64,000 bases of DNA from Rhexocercosporidium sp. MPI-PUGE-AT-0058 (GCA_020746875.1 JAGTJL010000014.1:930001-994000); one strand, 5' to 3'; numbered from the stretch's first letter, positions 10,831 through 21,795 are shown. The notes: generated by a model not told the origin, from the sequence alone. Made by a program: numbers and translations.

Positions 10831-13625
10831 CTATTTCACAGTCCTCTCAACCAACTCCCGATACATTGCCTTGATATCCTCGATATCACTCTTCAATTCA
10901 TCGACCATCTCGCTCTTCTCCCCTAACATCTCAAGCGTAGTCTGGTACCTTTCATTCAACTCGTCGACTTCCTTCTGTAGTACCTCAACCTGCTTATCTA
11001 CCGCGCGCTTCTGCTCGACTTCTTTCATGAGGGCTACGATCTCCGCGCGCGCCTCGTCCCGCTGGGCAGACAAGCGCGCGAGATCTTCTTTGGTAGCGAC
11101 TTTCTCGCTCTCGAGACGGCGGACTGCAGATGACATGCGTTCGACGAGTTGGACGGAGGGACCTGCGCCGGCGGTGGAGACGGATATGAGGTCGTTGATG
11201 GTCTGGTGAGGAGAGGAGGGGGAGGCTGTCTGTTCGAAAAAATCGTCGTGATCGGTGTGGATGGATTGAGAGTCGCCGCCGTTGATGTTTTCTTTGAGGG
11301 ATTGCATGGAATCTTGTCGGATTGGGGTGCCGTTTCCTGAGGATTTTCCGAGGGGTTGGGTGGAGGGTCGGCGGGCTAGGAAGCCGGCTGTTGAAGGGAC
11401 GTCGTTGTTTACTGAGCGGGCGGATGCTCGTCTGATTTGGAGGTTTTGGAGTCCGAGATATTCGGACGTCAGGCCTCTTCGTGAGGATGCTACGGGCGAG
11501 TCTGCTCTATTGTAGGCGAATGAGCCAGAGGTATGTGACTCTTCTTGCCACTTCTGCCTCTCCTCATCAATGCGATTCTGCATCTCTGATTTCCAGGCTT
11601 GCTTCTCTTGCTCGAATGAAACTTTGGCTTCGATCAAAGCTCTTTCTGCAGCTTCAGCTCTCTGCTGTAGTGTGTCTAATTTGGCTTTGTGTTCCGCTAG
11701 TTCTTGCTGAAAGCTAGGCATTTTCGATCTTGACTCTTCAAGTTCGTCTTCATTGCGTTTCGCTTTCAACGTCTGTAAAATGTTAGCAGGGATTGCAATA
11801 CACACGATTCGGTCAAACAAACCACTTCTCGAGCTTTCTTCCTAATATCAGCTTCTCTCCGAGTAGCCTCATCCCTCTCCTTCTCAAGATTCGTAGCTCG
11901 TGCAATGAGCGAAGCTTCGATACCCTGCCAATTCTCACTTGCAACCGCATACTGAGTCTGCAAAGTTTCAATCTGTCGCAGCAATTTCGCCTGAGCATCA
12001 CCTGTAGCCCCAGAAGACACCTCCTCTGCTCTTGCTCTCATAACTTCCAACTTGCTCTCCAACATTTGCTGCTCGGACTTCATCTCCAGTTCCGCCATAC
12101 GAGCTTTCTCAAGATCCTTATCCATCTTCTCTCTCAGCTCCTTGATCTGAGCTTGTGCTCTATCAGCCACCAAGTTCTTCTCGATCTTAAGATTTGCAAT
12201 GTCATCTTCGAGCTCAGCAGCTCGCTTCTTCTCTGCATCCAGAGCCTCATTAGCAATTTTGATTTCAGCTTGTTTTCCTTGAGCGATAGCTTCATCTAGC
12301 TCCGCTTCCAGCTCCATAATAGCCGAGTCTTTGAGCTCATTGGCGGCCTTGAGAGTCTCGATATCTTTCTGCAACTGCTGAAATTCTTTTTGCTTGTCAT
12401 TCAGTCGCTTCTCAAACGCTTGGGCTCTCTTCCATCGTCCAGTGAGGATCGTGACATCTCTCTCTGCTACCTCCTGTTTCCTCTTGGCCTCTTCAATCAG
12501 TTTACTGTCTTCCTGGATCTTCATTCGTAGTTTCTTGATAGTTGTGAGTTGGTTGAGTTCCTTCTTGGAGAGCTTCTGGCCTTCCTCCATCAAGAGAGCA
12601 ACCTGTTCTTCCTTGTCCGCGAGCTTCTTCTCTAAGCTACCACTTGGGGCAGATCCGCTTGCTTTCCGTGCTGCTTCAGCACCCTCCTTCGCTAGATATT
12701 GCAATTTAGACTGTAGAGCATCTATCCTTTCGATATACCCATGTACTTCTTCCTGTCGTTGTAGCTCAGAGGTCTCATGGTCTGACTGCAGTTGCTTAAG
12801 AAGAGCTTCGTACTCTGCTGGTGTTTTGGTCGTCGGCAGTCCCAGATCCGGCCGTTCTCCAGATGGTATCTCCATGGAAGGTCGTAAGCTAGGCTGTCTA
12901 ACTGAATCTATCGAGTCTCGAGGTATACTGGATCTTGTTGATTCAGCCGAGGGCCGCGGGGAAGCCTCCGCTTCAGAGTTAAGCACGAGTCCATTGGGTT
13001 CTTGATGTGATTTCAGATTGGGATTAACGACTGGACTTCCAGGTTGCACAGCAATCGACGGGGCTTCAGCCTGCACCGGTTTCTGTCCACCACCTTCGTC
13101 AACCGATGGACGTGAAGCTGTCTCTTGTCCAACATCCTTGTCTTCTACCTTCGGTGCAGGTACAGGGACAGGCGCATCGATGCTTTGTCTGGGACTACTG
13201 TTAACAGTAATAGGACTGCCTGTCCGAGATGGCACGCCGGACGAGAGGGCCAGGGAATCAGGTCGTTCAGGTTTCTGCGCCGAGTTCTTCGCAGCTATAG
13301 CTCGTGCCAGACGTTCTTGTAATCGGTCGTTTGCTCTATTGCTCGTAGAAGCCGTCCTGGAAACAGCTATAACACCAATAGAATTAGCAAACACCCTTGC
13401 TCTCTCGCCCTCGAACTGCACTCCCCGAGATATGTAATACGGACCTCCATCTACCTTGGAAGGCGACGCAGGCAGCGTAGGTGTCCCCGTTTTCTTCTGC
13501 CCAGCTTGTTGTGTTTGTTCCTCGACACCCTCAGCCAGAATATTATCCAGCCTCGATTCCACCCCGGCAACAGCTTGTTGAAGGAAGTTCCCCCATCTGG
13601 ACGTTTGTTTCGCAGGCGCTGCCAT
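10831..13625 (-). CDS. SGM1: Golgin Sgm1/TMF1-like coiled-coil protein
   Basis: Rab6/Ypt6-binding Golgi tether family (TATA element modulatory factor in animals; Sgm1 in yeast). Two exons, 13625-11823 and 11772-10831, give 914 residues; the 50-nt intron starts GTTTGT and ends in TTTTACAG. The N-terminus MAAPAKQTSRWGNFLQQAVA is the membrane-recruitment type motif of the family. Residues about 60-270 are Ser/Pro-rich and disordered. From about 270 to 600 and again in the last 150 residues the protein is heptad-rich coiled coil. The C-terminal block, from SVQLVERMSSAVRRLESEKV to MYRELVERTV, corresponds to the TMF DNA-binding/Rab6-binding region. Large open frames on the opposite strand here are shadows of this biased sequence. 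Confidence 0.88.
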
Positions 13626-14341
13626 GATTCTCTTTCACTACCCCGCTCTTCGAAGTCGTTCTGCAACTGCAGATGGTCAAGGGGTTGTCGCGTCCAGTCG
13701 CGTGGAAGAATGCCTGCTCGTTCGTTCAAAATCGGGGTACTTCGTTATCGCGCGGACATTTGGAGACGCAGCTAAAGTAGAGAGCTCGAGTTTCACCCAA
13801 TTCTTTTTTCGCACAATCCGGATTCACTCGAGGGTAATCATTCTAGACATATGAGTACGTGGAGGACAGCCTGGAGCCTTGGAAAGGAGCGGCGCAGCAG
13901 ATGTTGGAGCGATACGAGGTAGTATGTTTCCTATTGCGTGGTGAAGCATGCGTGCATATTTGGAAATGCCACGAATGCGCTAAGTCTGGGCTGCAGCTTG
14001 CAGATCAAGGGTTCGTCCACCACCCCCACGAGGCTACGACGGGACAGCTCGCAAGGCTAGCTAGGTGTCTATGCTTTGAGGCAGAAGTTCGGCCTTGTTG
14101 GTTTTTGAGATGAATTTCATTCAAGAGGTTGGTTTTGCGAGTTTCATAGTAAGGACTTGACATTGCATTAAATTATTTTTTGGAACTGTTCCCAAGTAAC
14201 CACGATGACGAACTTTTGCGCAAAGGAAAAGCTTTCTATTAACTCGCAAAACTATCGTAAGGGCCAGACAGAAGGGGTATAATTCTATGCACAAGTCTTC
14301 GTTCTATGTTCATCCAAAAGAGTAGCCGTCAATCTTCCTTC
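13626..14341. other. Intergenic region between SGM1 and the ceramidase gene
   Basis: 716 bp between two genes on the minus strand. It should hold the SGM1 promoter and the ceramidase 3' UTR. No gene or repeat is recognised. A GGTTCG-containing stretch near 14009 recalls a tRNA T-loop but has no tRNA around it. Confidence 0.5.
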
Positions 14342-15678
14342 CTAAACAGACTTTCGGTCTTCTCGAGTTCCATGGCCATGTCCATTTCCGTTCCCATTGG
14401 CATGCGTCTTTCCATTGCTTCGAGCATGTCCGTTGCAGTAGCCATTCGTCCACTTGTGGGCTGTCTTCTTCTCCGAATCTTCCACAGAAATGACTTCCGG
14501 GAGTGAGAAAACGGATGGCCAGTTCAACACAAATTCGTCTTGTCGCTCATTTAGGCAGTGTCGTAGCCAGACAGCCCAAACAATGTAGTAGTACGCACCA
14601 ACTCCTGTCATTAAGTGCCTGATTCTGTCAGTAAATGAAATTCAGAAAAAGGAAATCTGTAAAGCTAAACTTACCACCAACCGTGTCCTTCGAGAATGAT
14701 ACCCCAAGGCAATCCAACCTGATGTCTCCAAGTGCGGAGGGTTGAGCAGTAATGATTGTCCAAGTTCCAAATCCCAAAACCACCTAAGAAAATAGCCAAT
14801 CCAAGAATAACCATCGCCCACATATTCTTGAGAATAGCCCTGTCCCTATTGTCGTTCTCCAAGCGATCAGCTGCATTGACAGATCCAGAATCGACTCCCT
14901 TGTGGGATTTCATGCCGTACTTTTCCTTCAGAGATGGTCGGATGTTGACTTCCATTACATACGTACTTCGGGCCATTATGACGATCAGAAGAAGCCCAAA
15001 TGCATTCTGGTGGAAGTCTGGATCTTGGAGGTAGTGGTAGTAGAGCTGGCAGCCAGATATAAGTAGACGTTCCGAATTCTCTCGGAAAGAAGACCAACCG
15101 TAATGAACACTGCCAGACCAACCAATCCGACGCCCAGAAATTGGCGAACAAGTCTGGATTGTGAAAACGAGAAAGTCGCATAACACATGATGGTTGCAGT
15201 GTAAATCATCGAGAGCTCATCCAACAGTTGCATCGGGTCTAATCTTTGAGTTAATATATTGGAATTTTGGGGGGAGGTACTTGGTGACTTACACTTCAGT
15301 GTGCTGTGAAATGCAAATGAGCCGCTTCCAACCAAGAGATCTGCTAAAATTAGTAGCGACTCAACCTTGGCATAATTTTGAATGCTTGCTTACACCCGCA
15401 GAAGGAGACGATAAAAATACTATCATGGCCATACTTCAGGCAGTTTCGGATGCCTTTAATGCCCAGAGCAATAAATAGCAAGTTGGTGAGAGTGTTGACG
15501 ATCTCGGCTGAGTAGATGGTAGCGTAATAGTCCTCTATAAGTAAAGGTCAGAATCAAATCACACATTGGATAAGTATTTCCGACCTTCACACCAGTTAAT
15601 TGTCGAAGTGATAGGGTTCCAGTATCCCTCATTTGGCCGGGCTGGCGGATACTTGATCGACGGTAGAGAGAAGCCCAT
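14342..15678 (-). CDS. YPC1: Alkaline ceramidase (Ypc1/Ydc1 family)
   Basis: ER multipass hydrolase that cleaves the amide bond of (dihydro/phyto)ceramide to give a long-chain base and a fatty acid. Six exons: 15678-15585, 15534-15394, 15340-15293, 15238-15099, 15045-14675 and 14618-14342, giving 356 residues. Splice sites were set by family motifs: NWCEEDYYATIYSAEI, CGYLLVGSGSFAFHSTLKYP, MQLLDELSMIY, LYYHYLQDPDFHQ and GHGWWHLMTGVGAYYYIVW, which supply the conserved Glu, Asp, Ser and the membrane His residues of the zinc site. About seven hydrophobic segments are visible. The last 50 residues are an unusual Gly/Asn/His-rich tail (NGNGNGHGHG) outside the membrane core. An upstream in-frame ATG at 15747 would add 23 mostly hydrophobic residues; I prefer 15678 because the family begins near there. 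Confidence 0.93.
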
Positions 15679-15937
15679 TGCGAAAGTCGCTGTAAAGATG
15701 AGATGGGGAATGATTTTCCAAAAATAACACAGCTTAGGAATTATCACTGGCCCTCCTTATTCTTGTGTTCCTGAGGCGAGCTAGAAAATGCTGGGGATGT
15801 CCTTTCAAACGTAGGCTGTAGAAAAGCTGGGCGTGGAAAGCTACACACAGATGTTTCTCGAGCCTAACGTTTGAAGATGAGTCGGTCGGGAAGGCGCCAC
15901 ATGGATACTTCTGGAACAGGTATGGAAGGGCAAGGAA

Positions 15938-15966
15938 AGGAGGAGGAGGAGGAGGAGGAGGGGGGG
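15938..15966 (+). repeat. (AGG)8 microsatellite followed by a G-tract
   Basis: Eight AGG units followed by a run of G. On this strand it is strongly purine-biased; such G-rich runs can form G-quadruplexes, which is inference only. Confidence 0.85.
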
Positions 15967-16882
15967 AAAGAGAAGAAAACGGTGGAAGGGAAGTCCTTCC
16001 TACTTATTGAAGTGAGATACGACCTTGCCTCGAATGCGCTGGACCACACCACACCACCTTGACTGGCCGGGCCTGACATGGAAAAACACTGAAGACCCGA
16101 CCCCTGCACCTCGATGAAGCCATGTCCTGCAACGTCATGCATCCGTCGAACTAGGTGGAGGAGATGGAGCCCCTCCCCTCCTCCAGACTTCGATTCGACC
16201 CCTCCATTGCCGGCATCCTCGCAGCTAAGTTGGAATATATGTACTCGGGTTCAAGTGTCCAGGGGCTCTAGTCAAATGCCCATCGAACCGTGGTACTTTT
16301 GCATACTTCTTACTTCTGTCAGGTGCAGACAATGACTTCTGACAAACCCATTTGAAAGAAGAGCTTCGCTCAAGTCTTCGTAACACCACCGGGATGCACT
16401 CCTCGGTAGGCATCTACGGAATCTTCGGGCACTAGAGGGCGTTATCAAGATGTGCCTCAAATCTTTGACAAGGATCTCCACGAGCGACTTGGCGATGCCG
16501 CATATCCATTATTTGCTGACAGAACAACGGTGTGGGATTCTCTACGGAGTAAGTATAGATATTCAGCTTAGAAATAGGAACAACCACTCCCGGACTTGGC
16601 AGTATTAGTTCCTGGCCCAGACTCAGTCTGAGTCGAGTTGCTTGGAATAACTCCCCCTTGGTTCTTGAAACTTTCACAAGCAAAAGCTTTAACTGCAACA
16701 TCTTGAGGAGCATTCCTAGCTCAAAAGTCCGGAGCAAACCCCCGATGGATCATGACCAATTAAACCGCGGGTGGGGCATCTACTATCACCGATTGGCCAG
16801 TCCTCTTCGGGCAACTGCAGAAAGCCAACAGCCATCCAGGAGCCTCCACGAGACGTGACGAGGGAGCCGAGGAGCATCCAAG

Positions 16883-16912
16883 GCTGAAGCTGACGCTGAT
16901 GCTGACGCTGAC
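16883..16912 (+). repeat. Five-copy GCTGAN hexamer repeat
   Basis: Five consecutive hexamers read GCTGAA, GCTGAC, GCTGAT, GCTGAC and GCTGAC, about 190 bp upstream of the prefoldin 1 start codon. Only the sixth base varies. Confidence 0.9.
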
Positions 16913-17098
16913 CAATTCCTAATCACCACGTGCAAATCTTCTTTTCTTCCTCTTATCACCACATGACTGCGTACCGAAACCAAGAACATCGTCGCGAGAT
17001 TTCATCAAGCGAGAGGTAGAGGGAGAGTTCGAGGCAACAACACTGGACTTTGAGATACTTCCGGCTTTGAACTCATACAGAGTATCAAGCCTTTCAAG

Positions 17099-17851
17099 AT
17101 GTCTATCTCAAACGAAGCTCTCCAAAAGGTATATACATCACTTACATCCTATGATACAGACTCAACCTTCGGCCCTTCCAGCCAGTCCCAGACTCCCAGC
17201 GTGTCACTCCACCACCTCGCTTTCTCCATGAAATCTTGCTAATGCCATAACTCCTCTAGCTGGTACAAGAAATCGAGAACCAAGCCATCCAGTCACAGCA
17301 ACAAATCGGCATCGTCAGATCTCAAATCGCCATCAAGCAACGTGAGATCCGCAAGCTTGAGTTGACCGCAAAGGAGGTATCTGAGCTACCGTCCGATACC
17401 AACATGTATGAGGGAGTAGGCAAGATGTAAGTCCGTTCATGTTCCCTTCACATACATTCGTTCATCCTCACACTCCTTTCTGTATCTCCTCGTCATCATC
17501 CCATCTCCCCTCTGCACGTGGGCACACACCACAAGCCCAACCGGAATTCGGAGTCATTCTCAATCACGCACATGATCACGAGACCCTCTCAAGTTCTCAG
17601 GAAAAAAAAGCAAAGAGTACCTCGTGCACGCCTACACATTCTCAAACTAGTATTCCGATACTAATCCTGATTGGCCAAATAGGTTCGTCTTCAGCCCTAC
17701 GAGCGACGTAAACTCCCGCCTGACGACCGAGACACGCACGCTCTCGTCGGAAGTTGAGAATCTGGGCAAGCGACTCCAGTATCTCGAGACGACGTTCAAG
17801 AATAGCAGGGAGCATATGGATCAGATCTTTAAGAGCGGAGGGCGTGCATGA
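17099..17851 (+). CDS. PFD1: Prefoldin subunit 1
   Basis: Beta-type subunit of the cytosolic prefoldin hexamer. Exons 17099-17128, 17260-17426 and 17683-17851 give 121 residues, the usual size. The protein opens MSISNEALQKLVQEIENQAI, has a first coiled-coil helix to KLELTAKEVSELP, the conserved beta-hairpin YEGVGKMFVFSPTSDV, and a second helix ending NSREHMDQIFKSGGRA. Intron 1 is 131 nt and intron 2 is 256 nt, long for this window. The second donor (AT/GTAAGT) means that retention of intron 2 gives an immediate TAA after GKM. With GIM5 this makes two prefoldin subunits 13.5 kb apart; nothing suggests co-regulation beyond that. Confidence 0.94.
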
Positions 17852-19135
17852 GAGGGGGATGGGAGGAGCCGTCGCGGGTGTGTTGCTTTGCCTCAGTGGT
17901 ACTTACTTGTCTTGTCATGTCCGTCAAGGCGGGTGGGTTATTTTGAGATATTCCTTGGATCTGGGTCAGGGTCGCTCAGGACCACAGATCGTGTGGGGAT
18001 GGAGGGTCAGTCTATTCTTTGGGATTTGCTAGCTACCTATCTACCAATAGCCACACCTACCAACAGCATAGCCCGTCCCAACAGCTGGCTCAGACGAAAC
18101 AAGGAGGGAGGGAAGGAAGGAATGCAAATGGGGGTATCTGGAACCCTTTAAAAGCAGCACGGGAAAAACCGATCATCCCAAAAATAGAATACCTACATAA
18201 GCATATTGCCGTTTTGTTTCATCTTGCTTCGTCATTGTGTGTGTCGGCAGTGAGATTCGCCATCGAGATTTCGAGGGGGTTTGGGGGCTGAATCGTGGGC
18301 TGGAGAGAAGAGGGCATGGGTTGTTCAGCTGGGGGTTGTTGGGGAATTTACTGGCTGGTGAGTGATGCGGAACGGGAAATCGAATCGAAACAAATCAAAT
18401 CAAACGGAGTGTCAATCATCGTGGAAAATGCGAGAAAGCTAAGAGAAGAAAATTTTCTCCATCTTCGTGATTACAGTATTCATCAGCATCAAACTCAAAC
18501 CCGAGACCATTTACCTACTCGGTGAAGGGAGGCAAGCAAGCAAGCACAATGACTACAGCCAGCCAGGCAACTCCCCAAGCCCAAACCCCGACCTCCGTTG
18601 GTGTTACAGTAGCACAGGCGCGCGTTTCTTTTTCCGCGTAACGCTGCTCAGTCATCACTGCTCTCCCACTCGCACACACTCTCTCCCAACAACTCACTCA
18701 AATCCAAGTCAAACCCCCCCAAAAATCCACAAGTCCACCAAAAACCCACCAAAAAAGACGGTGTAAACGGGTCCGAGAAGGTAATGAATTGCCCTGCTAA
18801 ATTGTAGGGACTTTGAAACCTCCTCGTTCTTTGGACAGATTCCCCATAGTAGCGGTTCGAAGGTTTGGGGGCCGTTTTCCAAGGACCCACAGAAGGAGGG
18901 GTCATCATCGAGGTCTCCCCCGACTGACTGTGCCATTTTCCTTCCCCCACCGACCGGCCGCTGCTTTCCCCCAAAACTAAAACGTTATGCGGCCCGATCC
19001 CCGTGAGCGTATCGCGGGAATATGAAATATCTATGAGATCGGCGTCTCAACATCTGTGCTCTTTTTTTTGGTGGTATCCCCCTTTCGAAGGAAGGAGAGA
19101 GGATATTTTTTGAACTTCACATCATGCGAAGTATG

Positions 19136-19181
19136 TTCGGCTGCCCCGCGACATCTTCACTGCACGAGCGGGGCAGCCGAA
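19136..19181. repeat. Perfect 14-bp inverted repeat with 18-nt spacer
   Basis: The left arm TTCGGCTGCCCCGC (19136-19149) and right arm GCGGGGCAGCCGAA (19168-19181) are exact reverse complements, separated by 18 nt. It would form a GC-rich hairpin in RNA or single-stranded DNA. Neither arm extends further. Confidence 0.9.
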
Positions 19182-19785
19182 TGGGTTTGTTTCCAACTTT
19201 CCATGCACCGGTAACTGCATATGCAAAAGCAGTAAACTTTTTGATGCTCCATTAACCATACCGTACTTGGGTAATTGTGCGCTCTCGGAGTTCCCTAGGG
19301 AAGTCCCTAGTAAGGACAGAGCAACCCGTTAGGTTCGCTTTACGAGACTCAAGAGCTAGCTGCAGCATGTCCAGGCCAGGGCATGCCTCTGGAGTAGTCC
19401 CACTACCTACTACCGTCCGCCAAGTTGAGAGGCTGGGAACCCGACATGAAATGCAAGAAGACTAAAGGTGGATATCATTTCCCTTAGGGCTGGCCTATGA
19501 GAGTTCCAGGTCTGAAGAGGTGGAGGGTGCTTGATAGTTTTGATATGCACTAGCCGTGCCACATCCAAGGCCTGGGAACTGCATCGGAGATTCGCATCGC
19601 ACTTCTTTCCGCACAGTTTGTTTGTGGTGGCATCTTTTCCTTTGCCTGGCTTTGGCCTCCATCTCTCCAACCGTCCGGGCGACGACGAAAGGAGAGGTCA
19701 CAGAGATAGGTGGAGTGGTGCTAACCACCTCTCTCCATACAGCGGCATGAGGTCTGATTCTGGTCCTGGTCCTTGTCTGGTCCCC

Positions 19786-19805
19786 TGCACTGCACTGCAC
19801 TGCAC
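19786..19805 (+). repeat. (TGCAC)4 pentanucleotide repeat
   Basis: Four exact tandem copies of TGCAC in the gene-free region; a short simple repeat with no inferred role. Confidence 0.85.
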
Positions 19806-20442
19806 CAACAGCTGGTGGCTGGACCAGGTCGGGTCAGGTCAAGTGCTCACTCACCCACACGGCCCTGCTGCCCTGCACTGCGTCTAAACACGGAACAATC
19901 AAGTGTCCACGGGCATGGATCGAGACGCCAGATCAGCCAGCTCCTGCATCCGGTCAGGTCAGGTTAAGGTAAGGAGGAGGGACAGGTTACAGTCTTGTGT
20001 TAGCCATTTTACTGTTGACCCCTCCATTAGTAGGCGGCGGTAGTGGTGGTAGTCTCACCTTAATATCAGCCCATGCCCACTCCTGCTGACACCGACTTTC
20101 TCTCTCTTCATTTCTCACTCTCTCACTCTCACTTCCTGTCAACCCAGTCAGTCAGTCGTCGCTATTCTCCATCACAGTGCGCAACTCCAGCATTCGTTGT
20201 GCACGTCAATATAGCACTTCAGGAATAAATAAAGTTCGACGAACCCCCTTCGCCTATCGTGTTGAGATCGTCGCTCGGTCCAAACCCACAGTCAGTGCGG
20301 GGTGTTTTTCGACAGATCCAGGACAGGACAGCCTTGCTCCACGACGCCCGACCAGAGACAGATAAGAAAAAAAAGTACGAATTTATAGCCTTGCGCCGGC
20401 CAAATCCAAAATCCGATTTTTCTGTAGCCTCGCCGAGCTAAA

Positions 20443-21795
20443 ATGAGTTATCATTACGACGACGAAGACGAGGTGGACATCCGCGTCCGTCGCGGACGAG
20501 TATCACCCCAACCAGTGGTCTTCCCCGAGCATCGCTACCGACCAGCTCCCCGTCCCTACTACGACTCTGGGAGTTCCTACCTCGTGCCTGCAGTCAGCGT
20601 AGGTGGAGTGCATAGATCACGATCGACTGGTCACCGACGACCTATCAGCCCTCCATCTCCAGCTCCACAAGCACCGATAGTGATCAACAACCGCATCTAC
20701 AACGACTACGAGGACGATGACTACATGGGCCTCGCTCCACCACAGCGACAACGCTCTCGCTCCCGCTCTCGACCGAGCTCTTTCGTGCAGGATCCTCGGG
20801 ACCAGTATGAGTTGGATAGGACTCGGAGGGAGCTGGAGTCGTACAGAGCGGTGCATAGTAGGGATGAGTATGAGATGGACCGGTCGCGTCGAGAACTCGA
20901 GGCTTACCGACTAGCGAAGGATCAGCAGGAGAAGGACAAAGTGCGTCGGGAACTAGAGGCATATAGAGCAGTTCATACGCGTGATGAGTATGAGATGGAG
21001 AAGACTCGCCGGGAACTCGAACTGTATAAGATTGAAAAGGATCGTCAGAAGGAGGATGATCGGATTAAGAAGCAGATCGCAGCCACGAAGGAGGACATCG
21101 AGCTGGAGAAGACGCGCAAGGAACTCCAGGAGTTCAAGGCGGCGAAGGAGAGGGAGGCCGAGGAGAAGCGCGTGAAGAAGGAGTTGGAATTGCAGCGTCT
21201 CCGCGACGAGAAGAAGGCGGACGAGGAGAAAAAACGTCTCAAGAAGGAGGCAGACGCGGCGATTGAGAAGTATAAGATCGAGGAGGCGGAGAAGGCTGCT
21301 AAGGCTAAGAAGGAGAAGGCTGAGAGGGAAGAGGAGTACCAGAAGCGACTACAGGAGGATCTGCGCAAGTCTGGCATGGACGAGAGGCAGATTTCTGTGG
21401 TTCTCAAGAAGGATACGGGGGTCGATCCGAATAGACCAACATACACTAGAATGTCCCGCCGACATCTCTCCATCGAGACGCTCAACCGGTACAGAATCGA
21501 CTACGAATTTGACCAGGTAAGATTTCCCCGTCGTAGTACGCGGATGAGAACTGACATGAAAATTCAGGATCCCGATTACGTCCTGATCAAGCGCTGGGTC
21601 CCCGAATATGAACAGGATTTCCTGTGGTCTCATACTAGGGAGATCAGGGAGCGCAGACAGCCCGTTATGTTGTCTATCGAGGGCAAGAAACACCACCATC
21701 ACGAGACTGAATTCGAGTTGGTGCGGAAGAAGAAGCATGAGAGGAAGCCTTCGCCTTCCCCGCTGCTGACTTTCTTGGCGGGTGGCAAGCGGTAG
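20443..21795 (+). CDS. Charged-repeat protein with a conserved fungal C-terminal domain (possibly DUF8035)
   Basis: Two exons, 20443-21516 and 21568-21795, give 433 residues. The 51-nt intron (GTAAGA donor, ATTCAG acceptor) has a length divisible by three and no in-frame stop, so unspliced RNA would encode 17 extra residues. Order: acidic start MSYHYDDEDEVDIRVRRGR; a Ser/Pro/Arg-rich region (about 20-120); tandem charged repeats based on RDEYEMDRSRRELEAYR; a long Lys/Glu-rich helix (about 200-300); then a compact conserved C-terminus with MSRRHLSIETLNRYRIDYEF joined to DPDYVLIKRWVPEYEQDFLW and a basic His-rich tail. The C-terminal block looks like a domain common in filamentous fungi that I tentatively associate with the label DUF8035. 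Function unknown. Splicing rather than retention is preferred because it joins two conserved-looking halves. Confidence 0.85.
   Translation: MSYHYDDEDEVDIRVRRGRVSPQPVVFPEHRYRPAPRPYYDSGSSYLVPAVSVGGVHRSRSTGHRRPISPPSPAPQAPIVINNRIYNDYEDDDYMGLAPPQRQRSRSRSRPSSFVQDPRDQYELDRTRRELESYRAVHSRDEYEMDRSRRELEAYRLAKDQQEKDKVRRELEAYRAVHTRDEYEMEKTRRELELYKIEKDRQKEDDRIKKQIAATKEDIELEKTRKELQEFKAAKEREAEEKRVKKELELQRLRDEKKADEEKKRLKKEADAAIEKYKIEEAEKAAKAKKEKAEREEEYQKRLQEDLRKSGMDERQISVVLKKDTGVDPNRPTYTRMSRRHLSIETLNRYRIDYEFDQVRFPRRSTRMRTDMKIQDPDYVLIKRWVPEYEQDFLWSHTREIRERRQPVMLSIEGKKHHHHETEFELVRKKKHERKPSPSPLLTFLAGGKR

Larger units (their letters stand above)
15679..17098. other. Divergent intergenic region with simple repeats
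   Basis: 1.42 kb between the ceramidase (-) and prefoldin 1 (+) start codons. It contains an (AGG)8 run at 15938-15961 followed by a G-tract, and a GCTGAN hexamer repeat at 16883-16912. Open frames up to about 100 codons exist, but none has recognisable protein content. It should contain both promoters. Confidence 0.55.
17852..20442. other. 2.6-kb gene-free region with a perfect inverted repeat and short tandem repeats
   Basis: Between prefoldin 1 and the charged-repeat protein gene (both +). I found no convincing coding exon. It holds a perfect 14-bp inverted repeat (19136-19181), a TGCAC pentamer repeat (19786-19805), copies of GTCAGGTC-like words around 19828-19845 and 19950-19966, and a CT-rich tract at about 20098-20140. 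The last 300 bp probably include the leader of the downstream gene. Confidence 0.5.

Noticed and set aside
12394..13005. 203-codon open frame on the plus strand opposite SGM1
   Set aside because: It is the antisense shadow of the Lys/Glu-rich coiled-coil gene, full of Ser/Leu, with no independent motif.
13990..14050. tRNA-like GGTTCG segment
   Set aside because: No matching acceptor stem, D-arm or anticodon arm could be folded around it.
21045..21485. 146-codon Ser/Phe/Arg-rich frame on the minus strand
   Set aside because: Antisense shadow of the charged-repeat protein; the composition mirrors the Lys/Glu codons.
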